From Eonycteris spelaea (taxonomy: Eukaryota > Chordata > Mammalia > Chiroptera > Pteropodidae), in contig PUFA01000003.1 in NCBI GenBank assembly GCA_003508835.1, forward strand, positions 14,795,501 through 14,859,500: 64,000 nt of DNA, given 5' to 3'. How positions within the stretch are numbered: the first letter of the stretch is position 1; each line of letters starts with the position of its first letter. Shown in pieces: positions 10,180 to 22,581 of this stretch. Made by a program: the position numbers and the translations under genes. Under the pieces are notes generated by a model. The model was not told the DNA's origin. It ran no database searches and saw nothing but the letters and a program-made list of their open reading frames with translations.

Positions 10180-13100
10180 TTTACTTTTTGATTGTTGCCA
10201 AGAAGTCCATATTTTTGTGTGTGCCTACTAAAGACTTTTTTATTGCTTGAGTAAATTAGGAAAAGATGTTTCAATATGCATGCAGAGCAAGTGATTTGAG
10301 CACATTTTGCTTGTGAAGAGTTGGTATTGTTCTTGGACTCAGACATAATTCACTCTGTAGGAAAGATGGCAGCTTCATAGCTCCATCTATATTTTACCTT
10401 ATTTATTATGTTGATAGTGAAGTTAAATTTATGGCTTGCTGTTTCAGAGTGTTTTGTGTTACTAGAGGAATACTGCTTATTTTATAATCCTTATTTCGGA
10501 AGCTCTTTTGAAATTGAATGTTAAAACACAGAGGCACATAACTTCTTTACAAAGGTTATCATGTCTCTACTTTGAACTTTCAAAAGACCAGGAGGAGGGA
10601 TGTAATCTTTTGCCAGCAGCTGTTGTGTGGGGTCATTCACGTCAGCCAGGTCATCACATGGTGACACAGAAGCTTGTGCTCTGCTGTGTTTCTTAATTTC
10701 ATCTCCCTGACTTCATTAATACCAAAATATGATGAGTGTGACATTTAAAACGGTGTGAGTGTTGAAGTCAGAGAAATACAGGGCTAGGTGATGTTCTCAA
10801 GGGAACAAATACTTTTCAAAAGTCATTCAGTGTTTCCTCCTGCTTTGTTTCCTCTGCTTCTGCTGCCCTCTAATTCCAGAGTCATTTATGACTGAGGCAA
10901 AGGATTAGCAACCTTGTAACAGTGCCCTTCCAGGTCAGCAAGAAAAGGTTTCAGGATGGCCCTGGACTCTGAAGGAGAGAAGTGAGGTCTCACTCAGGTT
11001 ACAAAACCACAGCGTCTGAGCTAATCAGGAGTCAAAAATGTCTGAAGGGCAGTTCGTGGGTCATCAGACTACAGAAGCAAGAGCAATGACTATGCAAATA
11101 GTTTAACAAATTAAAATTCTCAGAGAAAAACATTTTTTCTCTACTTCCTTACACTGAGTTGGTAAATGTACTTTTGCTTCTGCTTATTTTTTCACCTTTT
11201 TTCCTTTCTATCTTCCATCATTCTCTCTCTTGCTGAAGAAATAGTACTTTCAAGTTTATGTGGGACTAATCGGAAGTGAGGAAATCCAGGTTCAATAATC
11301 CCAGAGTCCACTTGAGCAGAGGAGATAGACAAGCATGTCCAAGGAGCATTCTTTTTGCCTAGGAAGCAGCCTTGCTCAGTCTCCATAGCATCAAGGTGCC
11401 CAGCAAAGACTCAGTGACATGAAATATATCAAGCAGATTTCCTAATTAACGCATGGGATTTGCAAACTTCACTGTAAGACATTCCAAAAATTTTGTATCC
11501 TTTTGACGAGACAGATTGAATCTCAGGCCCTGGACTGTGATTGATCCCAATGCCAGAGTAATAGGTTAGAGTGCTACACAGTATCTGACAGGCTTTTATT
11601 ATGGACTTTAAAAGCTAGTATCCTTGGTGAAAATCCTCAAAGGTCATTCCTGGAAACATAATTTAGTTTTTGAAATTGGGTATGAAATGGAGAGCTGTTT
11701 CCTCTCTCAGTGTGAACAATACCAAAAACATGCTGTCTCCGTCAGGGCATGTGGTGTCTATTTGGAGAGAACTGCCCTAACCAAGGTCATGGGATTCGTT
11801 CTTAAGTAGGAGACATTGAATTTCCTATTTCTGTTCTATAGGTTTAGAGCCCTCTCACCTAGGCCAGTTTGCTCTAAATAAATATTCTTAGAACCAGAAG
11901 GATCCCAGAAGGGTGTTGATATGCCATGGCACCATAGGCATCACTTTGAAAAATTGGGAAGTCAGCGAAAGCTAAATTTTGCCTGTCTTTCCACCCAAAT
12001 TCCTTACTCTTTCAAGTCTCTAATGATGGCCCAATCTGAGAAATAGCTGCAAAGGATACTGGTAATAACACAACTTGTGATTGCTGATGGAGGTTTAATC
12101 AATGTCTTGAGGATTAAAAGTCCCAAATCTCAAAGGACTAAAACTGTAATGATTGAATGAAAGCCGATTTAGTTAATGTTTAGGCAAGAGACTAGAACAT
12201 AGGCCGCATAAATCAAATTGTTGACAGGCTCATGTCCAGCCCAACTGACCCATTTTCTCCTCTGGGATTAAAAAAAAAAAAATGTCAATAGCAGATCAAG
12301 AGTGCCAGCAGCACACAAGAATATTATATGTGTTAAGTAAGTTATCCTAGGGTGGCTGCCCCAGGCCCTTTCTCGTAGTAGCCAAGTCACCTTAGAAATA
12401 TTTCCTCAGTAGTTCACAGAGGAAGTTAGGGTGGATGATTTCATGCAGCAGTTTGAAGTCCATCTCTTCTGTCCCTGGGAAATCAGTGACAGAATAAGGA
12501 CAGTAATAAATGTAGAAGCCTGGTGAACTTTCCCTAATGTAAGTAAGTGTGAGAGAAAAAGGTATCTTGCTTGATGACAGTTACAGAGAGATGTTGCCCA
12601 CAACACTCTCAAATTGATGACATTCCCACTCACCACTTTGGCAGAAGGAATTCTAACTTAGCTCATTGGATAGTTTTGTGGAATTGCCGCAAAGTTTTTC
12701 TTTGCAACAGATGGCATTCCAGGTATGTGGCAAAATTACCCTATTTTATTTGCTCATCAATCAAATTTTAGGAGGGTGAAATGAAATGATTTGGAACAAA
12801 AAAATATGTTTTTATCCACTTTATCAGGTATAAACGTTAAAGAATAAAGTTGTTTGCTGGAAAATACATTTATCTAAAGTCATAGAATATGAGAAAACCT
12901 TTTTGAATTATATATTTTCCGCTTCAGGAACAGGCCACTGGCACAAAGCTAAGCAGTGATATCATTATAGTATGGAAGGGTTGAACACCAGGACTTGGAG
13001 TAGAACTTTAGGATATAGAGGAAACCACTCTCTTCTTTGTGGTATGATTTGAGAGTAAAGGCAATACCCTCCCAAACCAGGAGAACTTGTTGGTTACAGG

Positions 13101-13240
13101 GTGTTAAGATTGCAAGGGTCCAATTGCGTTTTAATCATGGGATGATGGTATGATGTAAAACAGATGAAAATACCTTAGAAGACTGCTAGACACCATTCAG
13201 TCTATTTTAACTTTCATCATTATTTTTATTACATCTACAA
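10180..13240. other. Large unannotated stretch
   Basis: About 3 kb with no gene and no repeat that I can name. It holds an octamer word ATGCAAAT at 11092-11099, a poly(A) run near 12270-12282, and only chance-length open frames. This could be unique intronic or intergenic DNA. Confidence 0.5.
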
Positions 13241-13385
13241 TATCCCCTGTACACATTTCACCCTTTGCACTTACAGTAATATTTTAGCATTATTTACTTA
13301 TGTGTCTTCTTTCCTACTTGACTGTAGAGCTCTAAAGGCAGGTACTGAGCTTGAATAAGACATTTCTTAACATTTTGTGCTTATC
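13240..13385 (+). mobile_element. LINE-2 3' end
   Basis: 'gtgtcttctttcctacttga' followed by 'ctgtagagctctaaaggcag' and 'gtactgagcttgaataagac' matches the plus-strand L2 3' end, where the 'actgtgagctccttgagggc' phrase is characteristic. Moderately diverged. Confidence 0.65.
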
Positions 13386-15764
13386 TAAACTTGGATATTG
13401 GAGATAAACAAGTAAAGCAATTTTTATTTCATATATGGAAATTTTTCTCTGCAGATGTTTTTCTCTCTTCAGAGAAAAATAGCAGCCATGGAAAAAAATA
13501 ATATTCCACGTTCCAATAGTTAGTTTTGTCTCAAAACCATCATGAATCAAAAGTCACTGCACATAGGTAAATGGGACTGTGGCAGCTCTTGAGATAGGTT
13601 CAGTCAGTACCACTCGACCTTCTTGTGGGTGTTTCCTTTAGCTAAATGTTTCATTTGCTGGACTCCCCGGAGCTCACATCTGCTAAACAGATGCACCTGG
13701 ATGAAACCTGAAAGGCAGATGTGTTACTGCTGCCAGCGTAGCCCCAGAGGCTTTGGGGAGGACGACGATGTTGTGTATTATCCTTTGGTTCTTCCTGCCA
13801 GAGCAGCAAAGAATTACAGGTCGGCGAAAATTTAGAAAAAGATTCATTGAAAGTACATTTTAGAAGGAGATGGGTCATGCTAAGGAAGGCTGCAGCTCTG
13901 TGGAATTTGGGAGGTGAAGAAAGAAGACAGTATGCCCCAAGGGAGGAGAGAGTTTTCAGCAAAGAGAGCTGTAACAATGCAGAAATAGGAAGGTCTATTT
14001 ATATTTCGGCTGTGGTGGGAGGTCTTAGATGATCCATCTGTGAGGGCACCTTGACTGACAGCTGGCCACTATATAACACTTTGCATACTGTGCATGTGCT
14101 TACTGAGAATTCAGTCTGTTATTAGATTCATGAGCTTCCAGGCATAAATACAGTATTATAATAAGAGTATAATGAGCATTGGATTGTGGGAAGATTAGGG
14201 CAACTTTCTGCTCAAGCGTCTGTGGCCAGATTAAACAAGCTATAGATTATGACCCTCCTGTCTTTGGTCTCTGGGAATGCAGGAGGAATTCTCTAACTAC
14301 CAATAGGGTGTTCTTTCAGTGGTCTCTAGGTGGGTCGCTATTCCTTTGTCTCCGTTGCTCATATTTGACTGGCTACCTAATGTATAAGAGATTCTGGATT
14401 TAATGTGCTAGGTCAAAACAACTCAAGTAACTGGAAGTGGATTTAGTAAATGATTTTTTTTATTGACTAAAGCTGGACTCAGTAGTAACCTATGCCAAAA
14501 GAAGTGAAGACTCCAGAAATTCTTTCATTTAATACAATGCAAGGGATTCAAAGCCCATTATGGGATTTGGGAGTGGATTTATCATGTATGACTGGCTCAT
14601 TCTCCCAAAACACGGCCTGCAAGAGAGCCTAGATGAAGTTCACTTTATCTCTCATTAAAAAATGCATTGATGAGGGAAACACCAGAGACTTCAATGGCTG
14701 TCCCCTCTAGGCTGAGATAAAATTGGGAAATGCAGCCATTTATGTGGCTTTCTGATTTTAATGAGAATTTGGGTGCTTAGGGTAGCAGAAGCAAAGTATT
14801 GGTTAGTAATGCACAGAAGCAAGACGAGCATGTTACCATTTGAAGGCAGCGGGGCATATGTGGTAATCAGAATAATTTGTTCTACATAGAATTTTGGTGA
14901 TAGCTAATTGATAATGAGTTTCCTGAACTGAAATGGATGGACATTCTGTTAAAATTCTTATTGAATTGTACCCCTGAAAAAAGTAACTCAGGACTTAATG
15001 AATAGGAGCCTGACTTGAATCAATACTATGGATAGTTGTGGCCCCTCGACCAACTTATAGACTTGACCTACAACCACTGGAGTGAAGGGAAAGTTGAGCA
15101 TTCTTAAAGGAAGATCCTGTATATATAACTTTTTAAGTGTTTACTATACATCTTCCTCCTAGCTTTCCCCAAAAAGGCCTGTTGCAAATTCAAGGTTAGC
15201 TATATCTTGACTAGAAAACACCTAGTCTTTGCAATGATTGGAAATTGTCTCTATGAAAACACTATTCTCTTTAACGCAGACAGTATTGGTCCAGAGGTCA
15301 AATATGAGTTTTATGAATATCAGGTGGTAAAGAGAATTCAGACTTGACATTATGTCAGAGTTGATTCAGTAGGTTCACAAACCCAACATGTATGTGGTCA
15401 CTGGTTTATCAATGGAAAAGATATATACTCAGTAACAGGTAAGATTCCCATGTTAGCATCCTGACTTGTAGAGTGGTAATTATTAAAAGCCAAGTGGAAA
15501 CCCTTGGAACTAAAAGAAATGTTATATTTTTAGAATAACTACAGAGATTAGTTCACCTTTATAAATTCGAAAGATTTAAAGATGATTATTTCTGTTCTAC
15601 TAAACTTTCCTATGAAGTCTGGGCAGTGACAGAAGGATTGTGGGTAATGACAATGGATTATTATTTTAAGTGAATTAAATAATTAAGCTGATAAAACCTG
15701 AATGATAGGACTCTAAGACTATAGAAAATAACTTTTATCCTGAGATAATAGTCCTTCAAATGTC
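13386..15764. other. Large unannotated stretch
   Basis: No gene or repeat that I can name over about 2.4 kb. 13620-13840 is somewhat GC-richer, and overlapping 60-108 codon frames lie on both strands there, with no recognisable domain. Confidence 0.5.
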
Positions 15765-15905
15765 TGAAGATGGTTCTCATTTTCGTCTTTGAGTCTTCTT
15801 TCCCCATACTGAACTGCCTCAATCCTTTTAAAGGGTCCTCATAGGACCAAGTTTTACTTTATTTTTATCATCTATTATCCCTCTTATGCATTGGCACCTA
15901 TTTTT
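15765..15905. mobile_element. CR1/L3-like LINE 3' fragment (tentative)
   Basis: 'gagtcttctttccccatact' then 'gaactgcctcaatcctttta' and 'agggtcctcataggaccaag' resemble the CR1-clade 3' region in antisense, the same class as 3430-3720. The family is old and the match is by eye. Confidence 0.45.
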
Positions 15906-17244
15906 TATATGGTGTGGACAAGTTTATCAACTGCACTACCATCAGCCTGGAAAAAAAAAACTATTATTCATTTCCCTTTTCTAATCACTATATTTCTATT
16001 AAGGGTCTTAGCTTTATGCTACTCTTCCCTAGTAATGTAACACTTAGTACCTCTCTTTTTTGTTACCATCTGTACTTTAATATTGTTACCATCTGTAGTT
16101 TAGCTTTAACCTATGGGACATATTCTTTATTATGCCAGCGGTAAGTTCTCCCTGCTCTGACCTCTCCACTGGTTCCACGACCACTGGTTTACAAGCCTGA
16201 ATGCGGTCCAGTCTACTATCTACATCGACGTGTTTCTGCTTTGCATCTCCTATATGCACAATATCCGCAATCTTGCTTTACACCTATAAATTGACACTGA
16301 CATAACCTTATTTTAGTTTTCTTAAGAAGACATTTAGTTCCTCCTGGTTCTATCTGAATGTTATCAAGGAGAATTCCCTGCCCTCTCCACCCCAGGACTT
16401 TCAGAGAGTTATTTTGACAATTTTGACAGCCATTATGTTGGTAGTGTGTTTCTTTTATTTCCTCTTTTGACTTAGGTACAACTCTGTAGAGGATTGGAAT
16501 CCCCTGAATCAATGGTCCAGATCTTAATTTTTCACTAACTTTGACAACTGTCTCATTTTTCCCTTCCTCATCTGGCCCAGAGATAACCTGCTTCCCTTTT
16601 GCTGGAACATGGGTGACCTTGATATTCTATAGGCTGACAGGGTGACACAAGTGAATACAGTCTGGCTGATGGGGATGTTGTCAGATGCATTCAGCCCCAC
16701 TAGAGGTACATTAGCTCAGAGAAATCTGGTCCTTAATGCTCCTCCAGCTGATGCCTTCCAGTCCCATGGCTGTGCCCTGGCCACCCCAGGCTGGCAGCAG
16801 GGCTAGCAGAGCATGGCTGTCATGGAGATCTCGAGATAATTCAGAGAAAAAGTCCAGCAATCTTTTGGTGGAGGGTATTATAAATACTTGGAAGCATGCT
16901 GAGGAAAGTTAGATAAGTTTCAATGCAGTTCATTAGCTGTACTTGAGGGGAGGAGCCCAAGAAAAAATACCTAACTCAAACATGGTGAGTACAAGTTGTT
17001 AACTTTAAAAAAAGTGAGTTGTTGATAGTTGCTGTGTGGTTTTGTTTTGAAAGCCAACATTTTCCCTCTATAAAACCTTTCATTCCTCTTCCCTAAAACA
17101 CTGCTATCATAGTTGCCAGTTATATGCTTGTAGAAGGGTAAAATAAGAAACATTTTTATATATTTAAGAAAGTGTGTCTACTTGACTGTATCACTAATAT
17201 GTTTGGCCTGGGAAGGTGAGCCCCATAATCAGTTAACAAAGAGA
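15906..17244. other. Unannotated stretch with a short direct repeat
   Basis: A 13-base word (gttaccatctgta) occurs twice at about 16062-16074 and 16085-16097. A 98-codon minus-strand frame at 16216-16512 contains several Cys and His codons but no regular zinc-finger spacing, so I do not call it a gene. Confidence 0.5.
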
Positions 17245-17400
17245 AGAAGTCCTAGCCCTCGTCAGACCCCCAAATGTTACCTTTCTTCAAGGCCTATTTC
17301 AAATTCTACTTCCTCTTTGAAAGTTGTTTTCCGTCAGTTCAACCAGCAGGAATCACTATTCCTCTGAGCTGGCCAGAGCATACACATTGTCTGTAGCAGT
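17245..17400 (+). mobile_element. LINE-2 3' region
   Basis: 'caaggcctatttcaaattct' and 'acttcctctttgaaagttgt' match the L2 phrase that in fresh copies reads as a transcript of '...cagctcaaatgtcacctcctc...gaagcc'. The continuation 'gaatcactattcctctgag' also fits. Confidence 0.7.
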
Positions 17401-17580
17401 TTTGGAAGAAGCAGCATGTTGTGCTCTTATGTGCTTCTAGGCCTAGAGCTGCCTCAAGTGCATTTTGGACACATCAATTAGCCTACCTAAGTCTTTGTGT
17501 TATAGTCTCTCTAAGAGGAATGACAACGTTTCCCCACCCATGTATAGGTTAGGTCTCATCATGATTCATGATTCATGATA
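17401..17580 (+). mobile_element. Weak MIR fragment with a 7-bp tandem repeat
   Basis: 'ttttggacacatcaattagc' followed by 'ctaagtctttgtgttatagt' and 'ctaagaggaatgacaac' resembles a MIR core and tail. At 17561-17579 the unit atgattc is repeated about 2.7 times. The MIR call is weak. Confidence 0.45.
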
Positions 17581-18265
17581 CTACGTCATAAACTGAGAAG
17601 AATTTTAATAAAGTCACTCATGATTTTTGTGGTGTTATATAATTTCTATAAAGTCTGGACATCTTTTCTTTCTACTCATGCTGAGATAAACTTTGAGAGT
17701 AATGAATAAACATTATGAATCTCTGTTTTCCCAACACCAGAAAGCTGTGAACATAGTAGAAAATTAAGAATTACTCATTGGAGGTCAGACAGGAGGCATT
17801 ATCCCCTTGAAAAATTATCAAAATGTTGACGTGTAGACACCCACTTTCCAGAAAGGGAGCTGAGTAATGATGATTTATTTTACAATGTTATAACTTTAAG
17901 GACCTTATGTTATTGAATATGTGAATCAAGTTCCTTAATGCCTACCACATCAACTCTAAAAAGGGAAACTATAAAATAATGAGGATAGCAAGACAAATTC
18001 ACCAGAATTTTTCATATCTAAATGCTTCAAAATATTTACCTAGAAGGCAGCTCGATTATTTTAGAAACTATTGGTCAGTATATCCAAATCCTAATTAAAA
18101 AAAAAAAATTCTCAATCATTACTCTCCTCTAAAGTCTTCAGGGTCTGCCCATATCAAATTTATAAATTTTTCAGTCAAGGTTTCTACTCAAAAGTTGGAT
18201 CCCACCCAACCTACTTTTCCTCTCTCATTATTCACTAAGCAGTTTTAACATGGTAAAGGTAAGTA
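17581..18265. other. Unannotated stretch
   Basis: No gene or nameable repeat. Contains a short A-run near 18096-18107. Confidence 0.55.
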
Positions 18266-18269
18266 TAGA

Positions 18270-18470
18270 AAATGTATGAGCAAAACCTAGCTCTTCCTCT
18301 TACTTTTCTGTGGCCTTGAGAAAAGGGTCTCATGTATTCTGAGTCTTTTTCTTACACCTATGAAATGGAGATATTGATATTTTCCCATTTCAACATTACA
18401 AGGATTAAACAAGACATGATATATGTATGATATATGATATATGTAGAGTGACACAGTTTGGAAAACACAA
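18270..18470 (+). mobile_element. MIR SINE
   Basis: Clear MIR order on the plus strand: 'aacctagctcttcctcttac', 'tgtggccttgagaaaaggg', 'tctgagtctttttcttacac', 'ctatgaaatggagatattga' and 'caacattacaaggattaaac'. It ends in a small ATGATATATG-type repeat at about 18417-18442. Confidence 0.88.
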
Positions 18471-18597
18471 TCATCTCCTAACAAGTGCTAGGTACCTTTT
18501 GTTTATGTTCCTTATACAGATCCCTCATATTTGCCATATTCACTGGCCGAACAAAGTATCTACTCATTTTCTCTCTACCTACAGTTTCTACTTGACT

Positions 18598-18700
18598 TTT
18601 TTTTTTAAAGATTTTTATTAAAATTAGCTAGCATACAAGATTATATTAGTTTCAGGTGTACACCATAGTTATTCAGCATTTATATACCTAAAGAAGTGAA
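18598..18700 (-). mobile_element. LINE-1 3' end, antisense
   Basis: A T-run is followed by 'aaagatttttattaaaatta', 'gctagcatacaagattatat' and 'tagtttcaggtgtacaccat', the complement of a laurasiatherian L1 3' end. It stops at about 18700, where a plus-strand L1 5' UTR begins, so two L1 pieces in opposite orientation abut. Confidence 0.85.
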
Positions 18701-19570
18701 AATGGATTCTGTCAAGATGGTAGGCTACGTAAAAGCAGGGTTCACCTCCTCTTATGACCGCATTAAAGTTACAACCAAATTATAAAATAACTTGGAGAAC
18801 CACCTGAAGTCTAGGTGATCATAACACATACATTGGAAGATATAAAGAAAAAGCCACATCAAGACCAGTAGGAAGGGTGGAGACACAAAGTGGGCTGTTC
18901 TCACACCGTGTATGGCAGTTCAGCACTGGGGGAGAACACAGCTGGAAAGGTCCCCTGAAAGAACAAGGCCCTAGCCCCACACAGGGGCTCCTAAGCTCAG
19001 GGTTCTGGTTCCAGGAAAAGGAGTTCCCACAAAATCTAACTGTAAAAATCTGTGGGGACTCTGGCCATCTGGGTGACATGGAAGGAAGCTGAAAACCCAG
19101 ATATCCCCCTTAAAGGGCCCGCACACAGACTCACTCATTCGCAAATACTCGCCCTGGGCTCTAGTGGAGGGTCAGCAGCTTGGGAAGTGCAAGAGACATA
19201 TGGGGGAGGGACTGAGTTGTCTGAGTCCAGAGTGAGGCCTGGAGGGACAGCTGCCATTGCTCCTTTGTTGGGCCCCCTCTGGGGCAGTTTGCAGATAGGC
19301 ACCATCTTGCCTATGTTAACCCCTCCCCCACATTGACCCGGTGAGATCGGTCTGACCCCCCCCATGTCTCCTTGAGACCCTGCTCCACCCAGCCCACAGA
19401 TTGCCCATGGTGGACCTGTTGCCAGGCAGCCAGTCCACCTTGCTCCTTTCTGGGGCAGGCTTTCGTGAGCAAGCAGCAGTCCTCATGATGCATGACCAGC
19501 ACACTAAGCGAGAGACATTGGTGGTGGGCCTCTGGTTCTGGCCCAGACTGCAGTATCTCTTGGGGACTTC

Positions 19571-19573
<3 letters not shown>

Positions 19574-19605
<32 letters not shown>

Positions 19606-19619
19606 AGAAGAAGAAGAAG
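19574..19619 (+). repeat. A30 tract followed by (GAA)5
   Basis: Thirty A residues at 19574-19603, then five GAA triplets. It marks the junction between the L1 5' UTR and the ORF2 remnant. Its position and length make it look like a retroposon tail or an expanded A-rich segment. Confidence 0.95.
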
Positions 19620-20562
19620 TGGAACCTATAAATGCAAATAATAAAATAACTAGAGACAAATGAAAATTCATGCACATGATTCCAGCACAATGAGACACAG
19701 TGAAAGTAGTCCTAAGACAGAAATTTATATCAATACAGGCCTATCTCAAGATACAGGCCTACCTCAAGAAACAAGAAAAACCTCAAACAATATAACTTTA
19801 CACTTAAAAGAACTAGGAAAAGAACAGCAAACAAAAGCCAAAGTGAGTAGGAGGAGGAAGTAATAAAGATCATGGAGGAAATAAATGAAATAAAGTCTAG
19901 AAAAGCAGTACAAAAGATTAATAAAACCAAGACCTGTTTCTTTGAAAGGATAAACAAAGCCAATAGACCTTTAACCAGACTCATCAAGAAAAAAAGTGAG
20001 AGGACCCAAATAACTAAAATCAGAAATGAAAGAGGACAAGTAACTATGGACTACACAGAAATGCAAAGAATTATAATAAAATAGAAACATACACTCTCCC
20101 AAGATTGAGTCAAGAAGAAACAGAAAATTTGAAGCAACCAGTTACCACCAATGAAATCAAATCAGTAATCAAAAAACTTCCAAAAAACAAAAGTTTTTGA
20201 CCCGATGGTTTCATAGGCAAATTTTACCAAACATTCAAAGAAGAATTAACACCTATTCTTCTTAAACTGTTTCAAAAAATTCAAGAGAAGGGCAGCCTCT
20301 CTATTTTTTTTTTACAGTGCCACCATTACCCTGATTTCAAAAATAGAAAAGAAGGTACCAAGAAAGAAAACTATAGGCCTATATCCACATCCTTGAACGT
20401 TGATGCAAAAATCCTGACAAAATATTAGCAAAACGAATTCAGCAATACATTAAAAATATCATACACCATAATCAAGTTGAATATATTCCTCAGATGCAAG
20501 TTGGTTTCATGTCTACAAATCAGTTAACAAAATGAAAGATAAAAATCATATCATATCAATAG

Positions 20563-21132
20563 ATGCAGCATCCATTTATGATAAAAGCTCTCAAGAAAGT
20601 GGGAAGAGGGACCATACCTCAAATAATAAAGGCTATATATTGCAAACCTATAGCTAACATTATATTCACTGGGGAAAGGCTTAGAAGCATTTTTATTAAG
20701 AACAAGACAAGGATGTCCACTTTCACCATTTTATTCAATAGTATTGGAAGTCTTAGCTACAGCAAACAGGCAAGAAAGAAAAAAGTGTCCAAATTGGAAA
20801 GAAGTAAATCATCATTATTTGCAGGTGACATGATACTATATATAGAGAACCCTAAAGATTCCACCAAAAAACTGTTAGAACTGATCAATGAATTCAGTAA
20901 AGGATACAAAATTAATATTCAGAAGGTGGTTGCATTTTTATACACTAATGATGAACTTTCAGAAAGAGAAATTAAGAAAATAATCCCATTTACAATTGCA
21001 TCAAAAACAACAAAACATCTAGGAATCAAATTAACCAAGGAGGTAAAATACCTGTTTTCAGAAAATTATGTCATTGAAAAGGAAATTGAAAAAGATACAA
21101 GTAAATGGAAGCATATACCATGTCATGGGTAG
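20563..21132 (+). pseudogene. L1 ORF2 reverse-transcriptase remnant
   Basis: This is the longest open frame in the window (189 codons) and belongs to the L1 ORF2 reverse transcriptase, which copies L1 RNA at the nicked target. The stretch after residue about 84 has the palm motif region, followed by 'ENPKDSTKKLLELINEF' and 'GYKINIQK', all typical of L1. The catalytic FADD box reads FAGD here (near residue 89), so one of the two essential aspartates is replaced by glycine. Just upstream, the RQGCPLSP-type motif is present in another frame, showing a frameshift between the two motifs. The frame starts in the middle of the domain, and no endonuclease is linked to it. It is a decayed copy, not a gene. 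Confidence 0.92.
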
Positions 21133-21770
21133 AATCAACATCATTAAAGTGGCCATACTACCCAAAGCAATCCATAGATTCATTGTAAATCCCTATCAAA
21201 ATACCAATGGCATTTTTTTTCAGGGAACTAGAACAAATAATTCTAAAATGTATATGGAACCGTAAGATCCTTAATAGCCATGACAACCTTGAGAAAGAAG
21301 AACAACATTGGAGGTATTACACTACCTGATATCAAACTATACTACAAGGCTACAGTAATCAAAACAGCATGGTACTGGCATAAAAACAGACACATAGATC
21401 AATGGAACAGAATAGAGAGCCCAGAAATAAATCCATGCCTACGTGGTCATTTAATCTATGACAAAGGAGGGAAGACTTACAATGGGGTAAAGACAGTCTC
21501 CAACAAAATGTGCTGGGACAACTGAACAGATGCATGCAAAAAAGTGAAACTGGGCCACCTTTTTAAGCTATATACAAGAATAAACTCAAAGTGGATTAAA
21601 GATTTAAATGTAAGACTCCAAATTTTAAAACTTCTAGAAGAAAGCAGGGACAGTAAACTCTCCAATATTGCTATTAGTAATTTTTTTCTTATATATCTCT
21701 TTGGACAAGGGAAACAAAAGAAAAAATAAATGTGACTACATCAAACTAAAAGGTGTTAGCAAAGGAAAAC

Positions 21771-21771
<1 letters not shown>

Positions 21772-21802
<31 letters not shown>

Positions 21803-21893
21803 CCCTCCTGAAAAGCCCGCCTATGATACATCTGACAGGGGGTTAATATCCAAAATTTATAAAGAATTTAACAACAACAACAACAACAACAAC
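21772..21893 (+). repeat. A30 tract and (AAC)8 inside the L1
   Basis: A second run of thirty A residues lies at 21772-21801 and an AAC triplet repeat at 21871-21893, both within the ORF2 remnant. These are likely expansions of A-rich L1 sequence. Confidence 0.92.
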
Positions 21894-22581
21894 AAAAGCC
21901 CAAGCAATCCAATTTAAAAAAAATGGGCAGAAGACCTGAATCGGCCTTTCTCCAAAGAGGAAATACAGATGGCCAACAGACATATGAACAAAGCTCAAGG
22001 TCACTAATCATCAGAGAAATGCAAATTAAAACCAAAATGAGATATCACCTCACTCCTGTCACATTGACTACTGTCAGTAAATGAAAACACAAGTGTTGGC
22101 AAGAATGCAGAGAAAAGGGAAGTCTCATACACTGCTGGTGGGATTACACATTGGTACAGCCACTATGGAAAACAGTTTGGAGGTTCCTCAAAAAGTAAAA
22201 GAAGAACTGCCTTTTGACCCAGCAGTTGCACTTCTGGGTATTTATCTAAAAAAAATAGTAAAACACTAGTCTGTAAAGATCTATGCACCCCTATGTTCAT
22301 AACAGCTGTCTTCCCAGTAGCCATGATATAGAAACAAGCCAAGTGCCCATCACTAGACAATTTGCTAAAGAAGAAATGGTACATATATTATACTACTCAG
22401 CCATGAAAATGAAATCTTACCATTTGAAATGACATGGATGGACCTAGAGGGTATTATTATGCTGAATGAAATAAGTCAGAGAAAGATAAATTCCATGTGA
22501 TTTCACTTATATGCATAATCTAAGGAACAAAAGAAACAAACTAAATGAAAACAGACTCACAGATACAGAGAATCAACTGGT

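Larger units (their letters stand above)
18702..22581 (+). mobile_element. Composite, internally deleted LINE-1 (5' UTR + partial ORF2)
   Basis: 18702-19573 is an L1 5' UTR: it starts with a CAAGATGG word at about 18713 (YY1-type site seen at L1 starts) and continues through 'ccacctgaagtctaggtgat', 'ctgaaaacccagatatcccc' and 'ccttaaagggcccgcacaca'. At 19574 it runs into an A30 tract plus GAA triplets. From about 19640 to 22270 it is L1 ORF2 downstream of the endonuclease, with many stops and shifts, ending with the C-terminal part ('tcatacactgctggtgggat'). The tail 22280-22581 is the conserved ORF2/3' boundary. ORF1, the endonuclease and the 3' UTR are absent. An 18-bp near-perfect duplication lies at 19733-19768. 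The element cannot be mobile. Two separate insertions plus deletion is an alternative to one deleted copy. Confidence 0.88.

Noticed and set aside
13651..13977. 108-codon minus-strand frame overlapping two plus-strand frames
   Set aside because: Overlapping chance frames in a slightly GC-richer stretch; no motif is seen.
16216..16512. Cys-rich 98-codon minus-strand frame, considered as a zinc-finger remnant
   Set aside because: Cys and His spacing is irregular and does not fit C2H2 or other common fingers.
18877..19336. Several overlapping 63-94 codon frames
   Set aside because: They lie in the GC-richer L1 5' UTR, which is not known to code here.
19316..19690. Frame with a long Phe run (124 codons, minus strand) and its poly-Lys counterpart
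   Set aside because: Caused by the A30 tract in the L1 junction.
18598..22581. Twin-priming inversion as explanation of the L1 composite
   Set aside because: Twin priming leaves the 3' end with its tail in sense and inverts the upstream part; here the small 3' end piece is inverted and the sense L1 has no 3' UTR.
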